Shown here one piece after another: positions 33,120-43,500 of a stretch of DNA of 64,000 bases. A program made the translations under genes and the position numbers. Source of the DNA: JAFGAV01 sp041479055 (lineage in GTDB: Bacteria; Acidobacteriota; Aminicenantia; Aminicenantales; JAFGAV01); assembly GCA_963702835.1 (NCBI GenBank), contig OY969762.1, forward strand, positions 248,001-312,000. Direction: 5' to 3'. The notes under the pieces were generated by a model. It saw nothing but the letters and a program-made list of their open reading frames with translations. It searched no databases and was not told the DNA's origin. Positions within the stretch are counted from its first letter, which is position 1. The number at the start of each line of letters is the position of its first letter.

Positions 33120-34853
33120 CTAGTAGCCCGCGCCTGAGCCGTCGCGGCGGGAGTCGGCGCCGCCCAGGATGAGCCGTTTGTCGCGGAGGAGGAGAAGCCC
33201 CTGGGCTCCGCCGAAGTACTTGTCATAAGCTTCCTTCAGGCTGATTTGGTGGCCCAGCTTCTCCAGGGCCGCCCGCGTCGCTTCCGGGATGCGCGACTCG
33301 AGGGCCACCGGCTGGGCTTTGCCCTTGACCGAATCAGAGAAGAAACGCGGGGCCTCGATGGCCTCGTCGAGGGACAGGCCGAACTCCACCACGTTGAGGA
33401 TGATCTGCACCAGGCTGGAAAAAATGCGGGTGCCGCCCGGGGAGCCGAGAACAAGGTACGGCTTGTCCTTTTTAAATAGAATAAGCGGGGCCATGGAGCT
33501 CAGCGGCCGGCGGCCGGGCCGGGGGGCGTTCAGAGACTCGGGGTCCTCGGAGAAGTCGTCCATGATGTCGTTCAGCAGGAAGCCCGTTCCTTCGGGGATG
33601 ATGCCCGAGCCGAAGAAGAGGTTGATCGACTGAGTCTGGGAGACGATATTGCCCTCCCGGTCCACCACGCAGAGGTGAGTCGTGTTGCCGGTGGGGCCGT
33701 GCTTCTCAAACGTGCCGCAGGGATAATCTCCCAGCACCCGGTCGGGTTTGATGAGAGAAGCGATGCGGCGGGCATAATCCTTCTCGCAGAGGGCCTGGGT
33801 TGGAATGGATACGAAATCCGGATCGCCCAGGTAGCGCTCCCGGTCGGCGAACACGAAGCGCAGGGCCTCGCTGAAGTGGTGGATGGTGGCCGGAGAGTTT
33901 TGGCCCCAGTCGCGCAGCGGCCAGGTTTCCAGGATGTTCAAGAGCTGGATGGCGTGGAGCCCGCCCGAGCTGGGCGGGGGGATGGTGTAAAGGACATAAT
34001 CCTTATAGACGCCCCGCAGCGGCTTCACTTCCCTGGCCTGGAAGGAGGCCAGGTCTTCCAGGGTCAGAATCCCTCCCTTGGCCCTCACCGCCTCAACGAT
34101 CTTACGGGCCAGTTCGCCCCGGTAAAACTCTCCCATCCCTTTTTCAGCCAGGAGCTTGAAGGTGCGGGCCAGGTCCGGGTTTTTGAAGATTTCGCCCGTC
34201 TCATAGGGAACGCCCCGGTTCAGGTAGCAGGTCGTCTCTCCGGCGTTGGCCAGCAGCTTCTCGTACTCGTCCTTGTTGATGCCGGCGAAGGTGGGGCTTA
34301 CCGGATAGCCCTGCTCGGCCAGTTCCACGGCCCGGCGGCTGACCTCGGCTAAGGTCTTGGTGCCGTAGTGCTTCAAGGCGTATTCCCAGCCGGCCGGGGC
34401 GCCGGGAACGGCGACGGCCAATCCGTGGGCTTCCCGCCATTCCTGTTTGACTTCACCGTTCTCCTCAAACATCCGGGGGGAGGCCGCGGCGGGCGCCCGC
34501 TCCCGGTAGTCGATGACGGTGACCCTGTTTTCCTTGGCCAGATAGATGAGCATCCAGCCTCCGCCGCCCAGGCCTGAGGCGAAGGGCTCGGCCGCGTTCA
34601 GGGCGAAGGAGGCGGCCAGCGCGGCGTCCACGGCGTTGCCGCCTTCCTTGAGAATCTCCAGGCCCGCCTCGGCGGCCAGGGGGTTGGCCGCCACGACCAT
34701 GCCCTGCCAGCCCGTGAAATTATAGGGTTGATGGCGGTCGGAAGGCGGCCGGGCTTCCTGAGCAGAGATGACGGCCGGAAACCTTCCCGAACAAGCCGAT
34801 AATATTAAAATACAGAAAAAGAAATCGCGAATTTTCCTCAGGCAGCATCCCAT
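33120..34853 (-). CDS. ggt: Gamma-glutamyltransferase
   Basis: 577 aa N-terminal-nucleophile enzyme that hydrolyses or transfers gamma-glutamyl groups, for example from glutathione. The nucleophile Thr is in GPTGNTTHLCVVD (about residue 390), where autocleavage makes large and small subunits. NAVDAALAASFALN, ASGLGGGGWML, PSSGG and LGSPGGTRIFSS are further signatures. The N-terminus (FFFCILILSACSG) looks like a lipoprotein signal, so it is periplasmic. Last gene of the M50-trpS-scpAB-ggt unit. Confidence 0.95.
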   Translation of the reverse strand: MGCCLRKIRDFFFCILILSACSGRFPAVISAQEARPPSDRHQPYNFTGWQGMVVAANPLAAEAGLEILKEGGNAVDAALAASFALNAAEPFASGLGGGGWMLIYLAKENRVTVIDYRERAPAAASPRMFEENGEVKQEWREAHGLAVAVPGAPAGWEYALKHYGTKTLAEVSRRAVELAEQGYPVSPTFAGINKDEYEKLLANAGETTCYLNRGVPYETGEIFKNPDLARTFKLLAEKGMGEFYRGELARKIVEAVRAKGGILTLEDLASFQAREVKPLRGVYKDYVLYTIPPPSSGGLHAIQLLNILETWPLRDWGQNSPATIHHFSEALRFVFADRERYLGDPDFVSIPTQALCEKDYARRIASLIKPDRVLGDYPCGTFEKHGPTGNTTHLCVVDREGNIVSQTQSINLFFGSGIIPEGTGFLLNDIMDDFSEDPESLNAPRPGRRPLSSMAPLILFKKDKPYLVLGSPGGTRIFSSLVQIILNVVEFGLSLDEAIEAPRFFSDSVKGKAQPVALESRIPEATRAALEKLGHQISLKEAYDKYFGGAQGLLLLRDKRLILGGADSRRDGSGAGY

Positions 34854-34896
34854 TTTCCGTGAGTCCCTGTAATCGTAAAGGGGTGGCGCGGTATGC

Positions 34897-35448
34897 CTAC
34901 TTCTCCGCATGCTGCTCTTCTTCTTCCAGCATTTTGGCCACCTCTTCAACCGAAGGCAGTTCGCTCAGGTCGTTGAGGCCGAAATAAGTCAGGAACCTGT
35001 CGGTTGTCTTGTAGAGCAGGGGACTGCCCGGCGCCTTCTTCCGGCCGCTGATCTTGACCAGTTTTTTCTCCAGCAGGGTGTGGACCGTATAGGAGGAGTC
35101 CACCCCGCGAATGGCCTGGATCTCGGCCTGGGTGGCCGGCTGATGATAGGCGATGACGGCCAGGGTTTCCACTGCGGCCCGGGACAGCCTGCTCTTGCGC
35201 TCGATCTGGAGCAGGCGCCGCACCCAGGGGTCGCATTCCGATTTGGTGCTGAAGAGATAGCCTCCCGCCGCGCTCTGGAGACGCATGCCCCGGCCGGGCC
35301 GGCCGTATTCCTGAGCCAGCTCGTCCAAGGCCCGGCGCAGCTCCTCCTCCGGCGTGTCGGCCAGGACTTCCTTGATGCGGTCCAGGGTCAGGGGCTCGAC
35401 CGAAATGAAGATGAGCGCCTCCAGAATGTCTTTAAGCTGGCTGTCCAT
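34897..35448 (-). CDS. scpB: Segregation and condensation protein B
   Basis: 183 aa winged-helix kleisin-interacting subunit of the SMC-ScpAB condensin complex. LEALIFISVEPLTLDRIKEV opens it, and SRAAVETLAVIAYHQPATQAEIQAIRGVD is the diagnostic ScpB core, followed by RKKAPGSPLLYKTT. It overlaps scpA by 17 bp. Confidence 0.96.
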   Translation of the reverse strand: MDSQLKDILEALIFISVEPLTLDRIKEVLADTPEEELRRALDELAQEYGRPGRGMRLQSAAGGYLFSTKSECDPWVRRLLQIERKSRLSRAAVETLAVIAYHQPATQAEIQAIRGVDSSYTVHTLLEKKLVKISGRKKAPGSPLLYKTTDRFLTYFGLNDLSELPSVEEVAKMLEEEEQHAEK

Positions 35449-36202
35449 GGCTGGGTGGGGCGGGCCGGCTCCGGCGAAGCCAGACCTTGATGGTGTGAAA
35501 TAGCTGCTCCTGGACGGCGATGACGACGCGGCTTTTAATCAGCTCCAGCAGGCAGAAGAAGGCGATGAGCGCTTCCTCCAGCGTCTCCTGCCGGCCCAGG
35601 TAATCCAGAAAATCGAGAAACTGGCGCTCCTCGAGCTCGCGGATGATCTCCTGCATTTTTTCCTCGAGCGAGACCTCCTGGCCCTTGAGAGATCTGAAGT
35701 GGTCGGTCTCCCGCCGCTTGAGGAGAAGGAAGAACGACTCGGCCAGCTCGAAGAGGGAAACTTCGATGAGGCCGGGCTCATCCCCGGCTTCGGATTGAGG
35801 GGGGACCGACCTCTGCCACATCTGCAGCTGCTCTTCTTCCCGTTCCCGGAGCCGGGAGCTGGCCGTTTTCATGCGCTGGTACTCGAGCAGACGGTCGACC
35901 AGCGGCCGCCGCGGGTCTTCCTCATCGCCCAGCGGCTCGGGCCGGGGCAGCAGGAGCTGGGACTTGATGGAGATGAGCAGGGCGGCCATGAGCAGGAACT
36001 CGGCCTCCCGGTCGAGGTTGATCTGTTCCTTGCGCCCGAGGTAGATCAGGTACTCGTGGGTGATGGCGGCGATGGGGATGTCGGTGATGTCGATCTTTTT
36101 CTTCCGGATGAGGAAAATCAGGAGGTCCATGGGGCCTTCGAAGACCTCGATCTTGATGTGATAGCCTTCACTCTCCGTCGTCTCGACCTGTTCTATGTCC
36201 AT
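35432..36202 (-). CDS. scpA: Segregation and condensation protein A
   Basis: Kleisin subunit of SMC-ScpAB, 256 aa from ATG 36202. FEGPMDLLIFLIRKKKIDIT and EFLLMAALLISIKSQLLLP are the ScpA signature. The charged middle and the C-terminal winged helix (LEEALIAFFCLLELIKSR) follow. Upstream in-frame codons overlap trpS and lack family similarity, so the later ATG is used. Confidence 0.96.
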   Translation of the reverse strand: MDIEQVETTESEGYHIKIEVFEGPMDLLIFLIRKKKIDITDIPIAAITHEYLIYLGRKEQINLDREAEFLLMAALLISIKSQLLLPRPEPLGDEEDPRRPLVDRLLEYQRMKTASSRLREREEEQLQMWQRSVPPQSEAGDEPGLIEVSLFELAESFFLLLKRRETDHFRSLKGQEVSLEEKMQEIIRELEERQFLDFLDYLGRQETLEEALIAFFCLLELIKSRVVIAVQEQLFHTIKVWLRRSRPAPPSHGQPA

Positions 36203-36233
36203 AGGATGGTCCCCAGTCCGGGCACAAGCCGGG

Positions 36234-37232
36234 TCACAGACCCAGGCTGTTCCGGACTTCCTCCAAAGTTCGCTGGGCCCTGTCACGGGCTTTGCGGGCA
36301 CCCTCGGTCAGGATGTCCCAAACCAGTTGAGGGTTTTTCTCCAAGCGGCTGCGCTTCTCCCGGAAAGGAGCCAGCTCGGTGATGATCCGGTCGATGACCA
36401 CTTTCTTGCAGTCCAGGCAGCCGATGCCGGCCGTGCGGCAGCCGGCGGCCAACTCCTCCCGTTTTTCCTTTTCGACGAAGGCTTTATGCAGGGTGAAGAC
36501 CGGGCAGTCGTCCGGTTCGCCCGGGTCGGTGCGCCGAACCCGCCGGGTGTCAGTGGTCATGGGCTCGATCTTGGCCCGGATGACCTCGGGCGGGTCCTTG
36601 AGGTAGATGGAGTTGCCGAAGGATTTGCTCATCTTCCGGCCGTCGGTGCCGGCCAGCCTGGGCACTTCGGTCAGGTAGGCCTGGGGCTCGGGGAAGACCG
36701 GACGGATGAGGCGGTTGAAACGCCGGGCGATCTCCCGGGCCAGCTCCACATGGGGCACCTGGTCTTCGCCCACGGGCACGACTTCCGCTTTATAGATGAT
36801 GATGTCTGCCGTCTGCAAGACGGGATAGCCCAGAAAACCGTAGGTGTTGATGTCCTTGTCGGCCAGGTCCCGCTGCATCTCCTTGTAGGTCGGAACCCGC
36901 TCCAGCCAGGGAAGGGGGACGTACATGGACAGCAGCAGGTGAAGCTCGGCGTGCTCCTTGACCTGGGACTGGACGAACAGGACGCTGCGCTCCGGGTCGA
37001 GGCCGATGCTCAGCCAGTCGGCGGCCACTTCGAAGACGAAGCCGCGGATGACCTGCGGGTTCTGGTACTCGGAGCTCAGAGCGTGCCAGTCCACGATGGT
37101 AAAGTGGCAGAGGTTCGCTTCCTGGAGCTTGAGCCAGTTGCGGAGCGCGCCGACCAGGTTGCCCAAGTGCTGCGGCCCGGTGGGCCGCACACCGCTCAGG
37201 ATAACTTTGTTCCGGGGGATGTTCTGGTTCAT
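36234..37232 (-). CDS. trpS: Tryptophanyl-tRNA synthetase
   Basis: Class Ic synthetase, 332 aa. The HIGH equivalent is GPQHLGN (after SGVRPT), and KMSKS is in GRKMSKSFGN. GEDQVPHVELAREIARRFN is a TrpRS landmark. A short Cys motif (CRTAGIGCLDCKK) near the C-terminal domain is seen in a subset of TrpRS. ATG overlaps the M50 protease stop by 4 bp. Confidence 0.97.
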   Translation of the reverse strand: MNQNIPRNKVILSGVRPTGPQHLGNLVGALRNWLKLQEANLCHFTIVDWHALSSEYQNPQVIRGFVFEVAADWLSIGLDPERSVLFVQSQVKEHAELHLLLSMYVPLPWLERVPTYKEMQRDLADKDINTYGFLGYPVLQTADIIIYKAEVVPVGEDQVPHVELAREIARRFNRLIRPVFPEPQAYLTEVPRLAGTDGRKMSKSFGNSIYLKDPPEVIRAKIEPMTTDTRRVRRTDPGEPDDCPVFTLHKAFVEKEKREELAAGCRTAGIGCLDCKKVVIDRIITELAPFREKRSRLEKNPQLVWDILTEGARKARDRAQRTLEEVRNSLGL

Positions 37233-37930
37233 AGCTTGATGAATATGACGGTGAAAATGAGGGAGAGGATGGGCTGGATGATGATATCCAGGACGCGCAG
37301 GTAGATGAGCCCCATCACCAGCAAAAAGCCGTAGGGCCGGATCCGCTCATAGGATGAGGCGGCTGCCGGGGAAAGCAGCCCCATGAGCACGCCGCTGCCG
37401 TCCAGCGGGGGGATGGGAATGAGGTTGAAAACGGCCAGGTAGGTGTTGACCAGCACGGCGAAGAAGAGGATGAGGGCCAGGCCGTTTACGAGGCTGATGC
37501 CGGCAGCCGGAGAGCCCCCGGCCCGCGTGGCCTGAAAAGTGCTCAGGTTTTCGAAAAAGAGTTGGACGCCGGGGCTGACAGCCTTGAGAAAAACGATGAG
37601 GGCCAGGGCCGCTACGGCGGTCAGGATGTTGGAGGCCGGGCCGGCCGCCGAGATCCATAAGCTGTCCCGGCGCGGGTTTTTGAGGTTTAAAGGGTTGACC
37701 GGCACGGGCTTGGCCCAGCCGAAGGCCGGGGCCCGGAGCAGGACGAGCAGGAGCGGGACCAGGATCGTGCCGAAAAGGTCGATGTGGGCCAGGGGGTTGA
37801 GCGAGACGCGGCCCATGCTGTAGGCGGTCAGGTCTCCCTTCTTCATGGCCGCCCAGCCGTGAGCCGTCTCATGGATGGTGATGGCGAACAGGAGCACGAA
37901 CAGCTGGATGGCGGTGAAGAGAATGTTCAT
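37229..37930 (-). CDS. Site-2-protease-family M50 membrane metallopeptidase
   Basis: 233 aa, about five or six membrane segments. The zinc motif HETAH (HExxH) is in the first helix and the third ligand is in NLIPIPPLDGSG (the N-x-x-P-x-P-x-x-D-G motif). No PDZ domain, so it belongs to the small group adjacent to trpS and scpAB in many genomes rather than RseP. The substrate is unknown. Confidence 0.93.
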   Translation of the reverse strand: MNILFTAIQLFVLLFAITIHETAHGWAAMKKGDLTAYSMGRVSLNPLAHIDLFGTILVPLLLVLLRAPAFGWAKPVPVNPLNLKNPRRDSLWISAAGPASNILTAVAALALIVFLKAVSPGVQLFFENLSTFQATRAGGSPAAGISLVNGLALILFFAVLVNTYLAVFNLIPIPPLDGSGVLMGLLSPAAASSYERIRPYGFLLVMGLIYLRVLDIIIQPILSLIFTVIFIKL

Positions 37931-37948
37931 GTCAGCAAACCGCAGCTA

Positions 37949-37977
37949 TTTATAGCATATCGCCTTCGGGCGGTAAA
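37949..37977 (-). promoter_or_regulatory. Extended -10 promoter for M50-trpS-scpAB-ggt
   Basis: TTTACC (37972-37977), 17-bp spacer ending in TGC, TATAAA (37949-37954), about 20 bp before the M50 ATG. Confidence 0.6.
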
Positions 37978-38167
37978 GGGATGGTGAAAAGAGAGCGAGC
38001 GTCTCTTATCATGTGATAGGGGGCGGAAGGCTCAGGCTGCTCGCCGGCCGGCAAAAAATATGCCGGAAATCCTCGAAGAGCGCTTCAAGAGGGCTAAATC
38101 CGGCCCGATGCTCGCTCCGGCCAAAACCCAAGCCCTTTGTATTTCTGCAACGGTGATCAAATGAAGC
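37978..38167. other. Intergenic stretch without a recognised gene
   Basis: Between the M50 promoter and the gltB-side terminator. It has a small GCCGG/CCGGC inverted repeat near 38044-38075 and no coding frame with a ribosome site. I see nothing else in it. Confidence 0.4.
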
Positions 38168-38209
38168 AAAAAAAAGGGCTCCTCATTTTCATGTCGAGGA
38201 GCCCTTTTT
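38168..38209 (-). terminator. Strong intrinsic terminator of the nuoE-gltB operon
   Basis: GGGCTCCTC (38176-38184) pairs perfectly with GAGGAGCCC (38196-38204) around an 11-base loop. On the minus strand it is followed by eight T (A8 at 38168-38175 on plus); on the plus side by T5. It lies just after the GltB-like stop at 38233 and works best in that direction. Confidence 0.9.
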
Positions 38210-38232
38210 ATCTTGTTGCCGCTTGCCGCGCT

Positions 38233-39810
38233 TCAGCCCTTCAGTATCTTCTCCACTTCGTCCTTGTCCACGTCCAGGACGTAGGAGATGCCGGAAATGT
38301 CGGAGGCTTCCTTGGTCAGGGAGGCGATGTCGTCGCGGGTGATGTGCTCCAGCCCGAACTTGCGGTTGCCGGCCATGAGCTGGCGCAGGCCCTGGCTCAG
38401 CCGCCGGAAGTAGGTGTAGACGCCGAGGGCGCCGGTGGGCAATTGGGCGAACCGGTCGCCGTACTTGTGCTTGAGTTCGGGGGCGGTGACGAAAATCTCC
38501 TCGACCGAATAGCCGAACCGCTCGACGTAAACCGGGATCTGGCTCTCGGCGATCCGCTTGCCGATGGTCTTGCCCACCATGGCCGCGGCCAGTGGGCCGC
38601 GGGCCATGCCCACCGCCTTGACGTAGGGTGAGCCCAGGGCCAGGGCCTTGAAGATCTGGTCCTCAAAGGTGATGCCCCCGCCGAACACGGTGTCGGGCAC
38701 GTACTCGCCCCGCTGGGCCAGTTTATCCTCATACTGGTGGGTCAGCGACCAGATCTCGACCGAGGGGATGCCCCACTCGTTCATCATGCGCCAGGGGCTC
38801 ATGCCCGTGCCGCCGCCTGCGCCGTCCACGGTCAGCATGTCGATTTTAGCCTGGGAGGCGTATTTGACCGCGCGGGCCAGGTCGGCCGGCCGGTAGGCGC
38901 CGGTCTTGAGGAAGACGTGCTTGGCGCCGGCCCGGCGGAGTTCCTCCACGCGCTTCATGAAACTTTCCTCCTCGACCATGCCCAGCCGGGAGTGCCGCTC
39001 GAACTCTTTGAAGCTGCCCTTCTCGAAGGCTTTGATGATGTTGGGGTCCTCGGGGTCGGGCAGGACGATGTAGCCCCGCTTCCGCAATTCCTGGGCCTTC
39101 TTCAGGCTCTTGATCTTGACCTCGCCGCCGATGTCCTTGGCCCCCTGGCCCCACTTGAGCTCGACGGCCTGGACGCCCAGCTTGTTGATGGCGTATTCCT
39201 GAACTCCCAGCCGGGTATCCTCCACGTTGGCCTGGACGACGACCGTGCCGTAGCCGTCGTACCAATTCTGGAAGCTCTTGACCCGCATTTCCATATCCGG
39301 GGAGCGGACCACCCGGCCGTTCTTGATCTCAGATTCTTCGTCCATGGCGCAGACGTTCTCGCCCACGGTCAGGATGACGCCGGAGATGGCCGCCCCGATG
39401 CCGATCCCCTCCCAATTCTGCTTGGCTACATTGGTCGAGCCCATCCCGCCCAGGACGAAGGGCAGCTTGAGCTTGATGGACTTGTCCCGGCCGATCTTGG
39501 TCTCCACGGTGACCTTTTCGAAGGTGGCCACGTCGGAATCGGCCGCGCAGCCATGGGCGCCGACGGCCGTGCCCATGATGCTGAAATGGGACAGGTCGAA
39601 GGGATATTCTTTCTCCGAGGCCGCGGTGATCAGGCCGAAGGGCTGGGGATAGAGGACTTCCGGGCCCCGGTAGGCGGATTTGCCGATCTCGCACATCCCG
39701 ATGCAGCCGTCCACGCAGGTAACGCACATCCCGCTGAAGGGGCTGACCGAGCCTTCCGTTCTGTTCTTGGTCAGGGTTGCTGCGCTGCGATTGAGTTTTG
39801 TATAAGACAT
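38233..39810 (-). CDS. FMN-binding glutamate synthase-family protein (GltB-like, no glutaminase domain)
   Basis: 525 aa. It has the FMN TIM-barrel of glutamate synthase (IGKRIAESQIPVYVERFGYS, GGGTGMSPWRMMNEWGIPS, FGGGITFEDQIFKALALGS). A Cys cluster near the N-terminus (Cys29, 32, 36, 40 in CVTCVDGCIGMC) suits a [4Fe-4S] centre. The class II amidotransferase domain of bacterial GltB is absent, as in archaeal-type split synthases. It would make glutamate from 2-oxoglutarate with ammonia from another source, or act on another substrate. It is last in the operon with NuoE/F/GltD, behind an AAGGAGG ribosome site. Confidence 0.85.
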   Translation of the reverse strand: MSYTKLNRSAATLTKNRTEGSVSPFSGMCVTCVDGCIGMCEIGKSAYRGPEVLYPQPFGLITAASEKEYPFDLSHFSIMGTAVGAHGCAADSDVATFEKVTVETKIGRDKSIKLKLPFVLGGMGSTNVAKQNWEGIGIGAAISGVILTVGENVCAMDEESEIKNGRVVRSPDMEMRVKSFQNWYDGYGTVVVQANVEDTRLGVQEYAINKLGVQAVELKWGQGAKDIGGEVKIKSLKKAQELRKRGYIVLPDPEDPNIIKAFEKGSFKEFERHSRLGMVEEESFMKRVEELRRAGAKHVFLKTGAYRPADLARAVKYASQAKIDMLTVDGAGGGTGMSPWRMMNEWGIPSVEIWSLTHQYEDKLAQRGEYVPDTVFGGGITFEDQIFKALALGSPYVKAVGMARGPLAAAMVGKTIGKRIAESQIPVYVERFGYSVEEIFVTAPELKHKYGDRFAQLPTGALGVYTYFRRLSQGLRQLMAGNRKFGLEHITRDDIASLTKEASDISGISYVLDVDKDEVEKILKG

Positions 39811-39878
39811 GATGACCTCCTTATTGTTGGTGTCCGTCTATGATCAAGCCAGTCGTGGGCATCGCTTGCTTCCTGGCT

Positions 39879-40571
39879 CTATTTGCTTTGATCCGGGTTG
39901 GGCTGGACGCAGGTCCCGCACCGTCCGGCGTCGTACATCCAGCAGCGGAGCTCGTTATATTGCTCCAGGCAGGTGGGCTCCATGGTCAGGCAGGCGTTGC
40001 ACAGGGCCGTGTCGGCCTGCGGCCCCTGGCAGCGGAGCTGACAGACCGGGCAGATGTAGATGCAGCCGCCGCACAGCCGGCATTCCTCGGAGCGCCTGTC
40101 GAAAGGCGTGGACACCTTCTTCTTATGGCCCCGGTTCTGGAAGCCGATGGCCCGCCCGTCCATCTGCTCGGCGCACATCCGGACGCATAGGCCGCACAGG
40201 ATGCATTCGTCGTTGCGCGGCTTGAACCTCTGGCGGGTTACCCCGTATTTGGAGGCCAGGTCCTGGAGGACCTTGGAGTAGGGCGCCGTGGACAGCATCA
40301 GCTCGATCATTATCCGCCGGGCTTCGACCACCCGCCGGGTGTCCGTCCTGACGATGAGGCCGGGCTCGACCCGGTAGGTGCAGGAGGATATGAGCTTGGT
40401 CCGGGGCGCCTCCCCGATCTCGACCAGGCACAGGCGGCAGCCGCCGAAGGGGCTTAATCCTTCATGGTAGCAAAGGGTAGGGATGGCCAGGCCGTAGAAC
40501 TTGGTCGCCTCGAGGACGGACCAATGCTCCTCAACCTGGACCTCGACACCGTTGAGGATGATGGCGATCAT
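39879..40571 (-). CDS. NuoG/HoxU-like iron-sulfur subunit
   Basis: 230 aa electron-transfer subunit. The N-terminal [2Fe-2S] ferredoxin domain has Cys34, 45, 48 and 64. A NuoG-type segment and a 2x[4Fe-4S] region follow, with CILCGLCVRMC (123-133) and CRLCGGCIYICPVC (164-177). A further group of cysteines at 181-221 may hold another cluster. It lacks the molybdopterin-like domain of full NuoG. The start overlaps the nuoF::gltD stop (ATGA), so the two subunits are translationally coupled. Confidence 0.88.
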   Translation of the reverse strand: MIAIILNGVEVQVEEHWSVLEATKFYGLAIPTLCYHEGLSPFGGCRLCLVEIGEAPRTKLISSCTYRVEPGLIVRTDTRRVVEARRIMIELMLSTAPYSKVLQDLASKYGVTRQRFKPRNDECILCGLCVRMCAEQMDGRAIGFQNRGHKKKVSTPFDRRSEECRLCGGCIYICPVCQLRCQGPQADTALCNACLTMEPTCLEQYNELRCWMYDAGRCGTCVQPNPDQSK

Positions 40572-43500
40572 GTGTTTTTTCCTATGGCTTTCTTGCCGTC
40601 TTCCGTCTCCAGGTCGCAGCGCAGGCAGCGCCGCGCTTCGCGCACGGCTTGCGCCTCGTTCAACCCCTGGCTGACCTCGCGGAAGGAAAGGCGTCTGTCT
40701 TTGACCGTCAGGCGAGGAATCTTCGGCCGGGAAGCTTTAGCCGTCTCTTCTGCGGAGAGCTCCATCGGCTCGACGTACAGCGACGGCCGATTGAGCTTGT
40801 ACTCGCGCACCGGCTGAACGCCTTCCAGATACTGGGCCATGGATTCTGCCGCGAGCTTGCCTTGGCCGATGGCCTCCACTACCGTCCGCGGCCCGGTGGC
40901 CACGTCGCCCCCGGCGAAGACGCCCGGCCGGTTGGTGGCCAGAGTCTCCGGGTCGGTCACGATCGTCTCCCACTGGCTGATGTCGATGGACTCGCCTTTG
41001 GTTAAGGAGCTGGCATCGGCCCTTTCGCCGATGGCGGCGATGACCGTGTCCAGCTTCAGCTTGAACTCCGAGCCGGAGAGGGGCACCGGTTTCCGCCGGC
41101 CGCTCTCGTCTTTGTCGCCCAGCTTCATGCGGATGCACTCCAGGCCGATGACCCGGCCTCCCTCGGTCAGGACTTTGACCGGGGCCGCCAGGAACCTGAT
41201 GTCCACCCCCTCCTCGATGGCCGCCTCCACTTCCTCGGAGAAGGCCGGCATCTCCTCGCGCGTCCGGCGGTAGAGGATCATCACCTTTTGGCAGGACGGG
41301 TCGCGCATCGCAGCCCGGGCCGCGTCGATGGCCGTGTTGCCGCCGCCGATAACGGCCACCCGACGACCCAGCTCCGCCTTTTGGCCCAGGTTGATTTTTT
41401 TCAGGTATTCGGTCCCCTTGAGCACGCCCCGGGCTTCCTCGCCCGGTATTTCCAGCTTCATTGACTTATGGGCTCCGGTGGCGATGAACACCGCCTTGAA
41501 CCCCTGGCTGAACAGACCGGAGACGGTGATGTCCCGTCCCAGGACGGTGTTGGTTTTTATGGTCACCCCGGCCTTCCGGATATGGTCCACATCGGCCTGG
41601 AGAGCCTGGCGGGGCAGCCGGTGCTCGGGGATGCCGAGAGCCAGCCATCCGCCGGCGACCGGAGAGGCCTCAAAGACCGTTACCGGGTAGCCCTTCAGGC
41701 TGAGAATGTAGGCGGCGGACAAGCCGGCCGGTCCGGCGCCCGCCACGGCCACCTTCTCGCTCTTCAATTCACGGGAGGGGAGCGAGGGCTTCAAGTTGTG
41801 GGAAGCCGCCCAGTCCAGGACGAAGCGCTTGAGGGCGCGGATGGCGATGGGCTCGCCCGTCTCGTTCGCCCGGCAGACCTTCTCGCAGGGATGGTTGCAA
41901 ACCCGGCCGCAGACGCTGGGCAGGGGATTGTCCTTGCGAATGATGCGATAGGCTTCCGCCAGGTCGCCCCGGGCGATCAGGGCGATGTAGGTCGAGGCTT
42001 CCTGATCGGCAGGGCAGATGTACTGGCAGGGCGACCCGACGATCTCCTTGCAGACCAGGGCCGGGCAGCGCATCTGCTTAAGGTGCGTCTCGTACTCGTG
42101 GCGGAAATAACGGAGCGTGGACAGCACCGGGTTGGCCGCCGTCTGGCCCAATCCGCACAGGGAGGCGTCCTTGACCGCTCCGGCCAGTTCCTCCAGCAGT
42201 GCCAGGTCTTCCATCTTGGCCCGGCCGTCGGTGATGTTCTTGACGATCTCCCACATCCGCTGGGTGCCTTCGCGGCAGGAGACGCACTTGCCGCAGGATT
42301 CATCGCGGAGGAAGTTAAGGAAGTACTTGGCCACGTCCACCATGCAGGTGTTCTCGTCCATGACGATCATGCCGCCCGAGCCCATGATCGAGCCGGCCTT
42401 GGCCAGGCTTTCATAGTCGATGGGCAAATCAATGAGTTCTAGGGGAATGCATCCCCCGGAGGGTCCTCCGGTCTGGACGGCTTTGAATTTTTTCCCTTCC
42501 GGAATTCCTCCGCCTATACTAAAGATGATTTCTCTGAGGGTCATTCCCATGGGGACTTCGACCAAGCCGGTATTGTTAATTTTTCCCACCAAAGAAAATA
42601 TTTTGGTCCCCTTGCTTCCGTTGGTCCCGATTTGAGAATACCAGGAAGCGCCCTTATTGATGATGAAGGGCACGTTCGCCCATGTCTCTACATTATTAAT
42701 ATTGGTCGGCTTGCCCCACAGTCCTTTTTGGGCCGGGTAGGGTGGCCTTTGTTGGGGGACTCCAATTTTGCCTTCAATACTGGCCAAAAGGGCTGTCTCC
42801 TCCCCGGACACAAAGGCGCCCGCCCCTTTGGAGACGAAAACATCGAAACTGAAATCGGACCCCAGGATATTTTTCCCCAGCAGGTTGTATTTCCTGGCCT
42901 GTTCAATGGCCATGGAAATATTTTTTACGGCAATGGGATATTCAGCCCGGACATAAACGTATCCCTCCTGGGCCCCTATGGCAAAGGCTCCAATCAGCAT
43001 GCCTTCCAGGACGCTGTGGGGATTTCCTTCCAACAAGCTTCGATCCATATAGGCTCCCGGATCGCCTTCGTCGCAGTTGCAGACAATATACTTGACCGGG
43101 CTTGGCGCTTTGGCCGTGACTTCCCATTTGGACCCCGTGGGGAAGCCCGCCCCCCCGCGTCCTCTGAGTCCGGAATTTTTTATTTCTTCAATAGCCTCCG
43201 GGGGGGTCATTCGACTCAAGACTTTGGACAGGGCGGAATAACCGTTGACCGCGATATAATCCTTTATTTCTGTAGGATCGATGAGGCCGTTGTGGCCGAA
43301 AATAATGCGTTTTTGCTTTTTATAGAAGGGGACGGCCTTCTCATAAACGATTTTCTTGTTCGTCTCCGGATCGACATATAAGAGCCGGTCGATTATTTTT
43401 TTATCTTTAATTGTTTTGGAAATGACCTCTTTGACGTCCTTCAGTTTTATCCTTTGGTAGAAGATCCCCTCAGGCTGAATCACGACGATCGGTCCCCTCT

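Noticed and set aside
37978..38167. Possible small RNA in the gap before the gltB-side terminator
   Set aside because: There is a weak inverted repeat but no promoter facing the terminator; the terminator is fully explained by the minus-strand operon.
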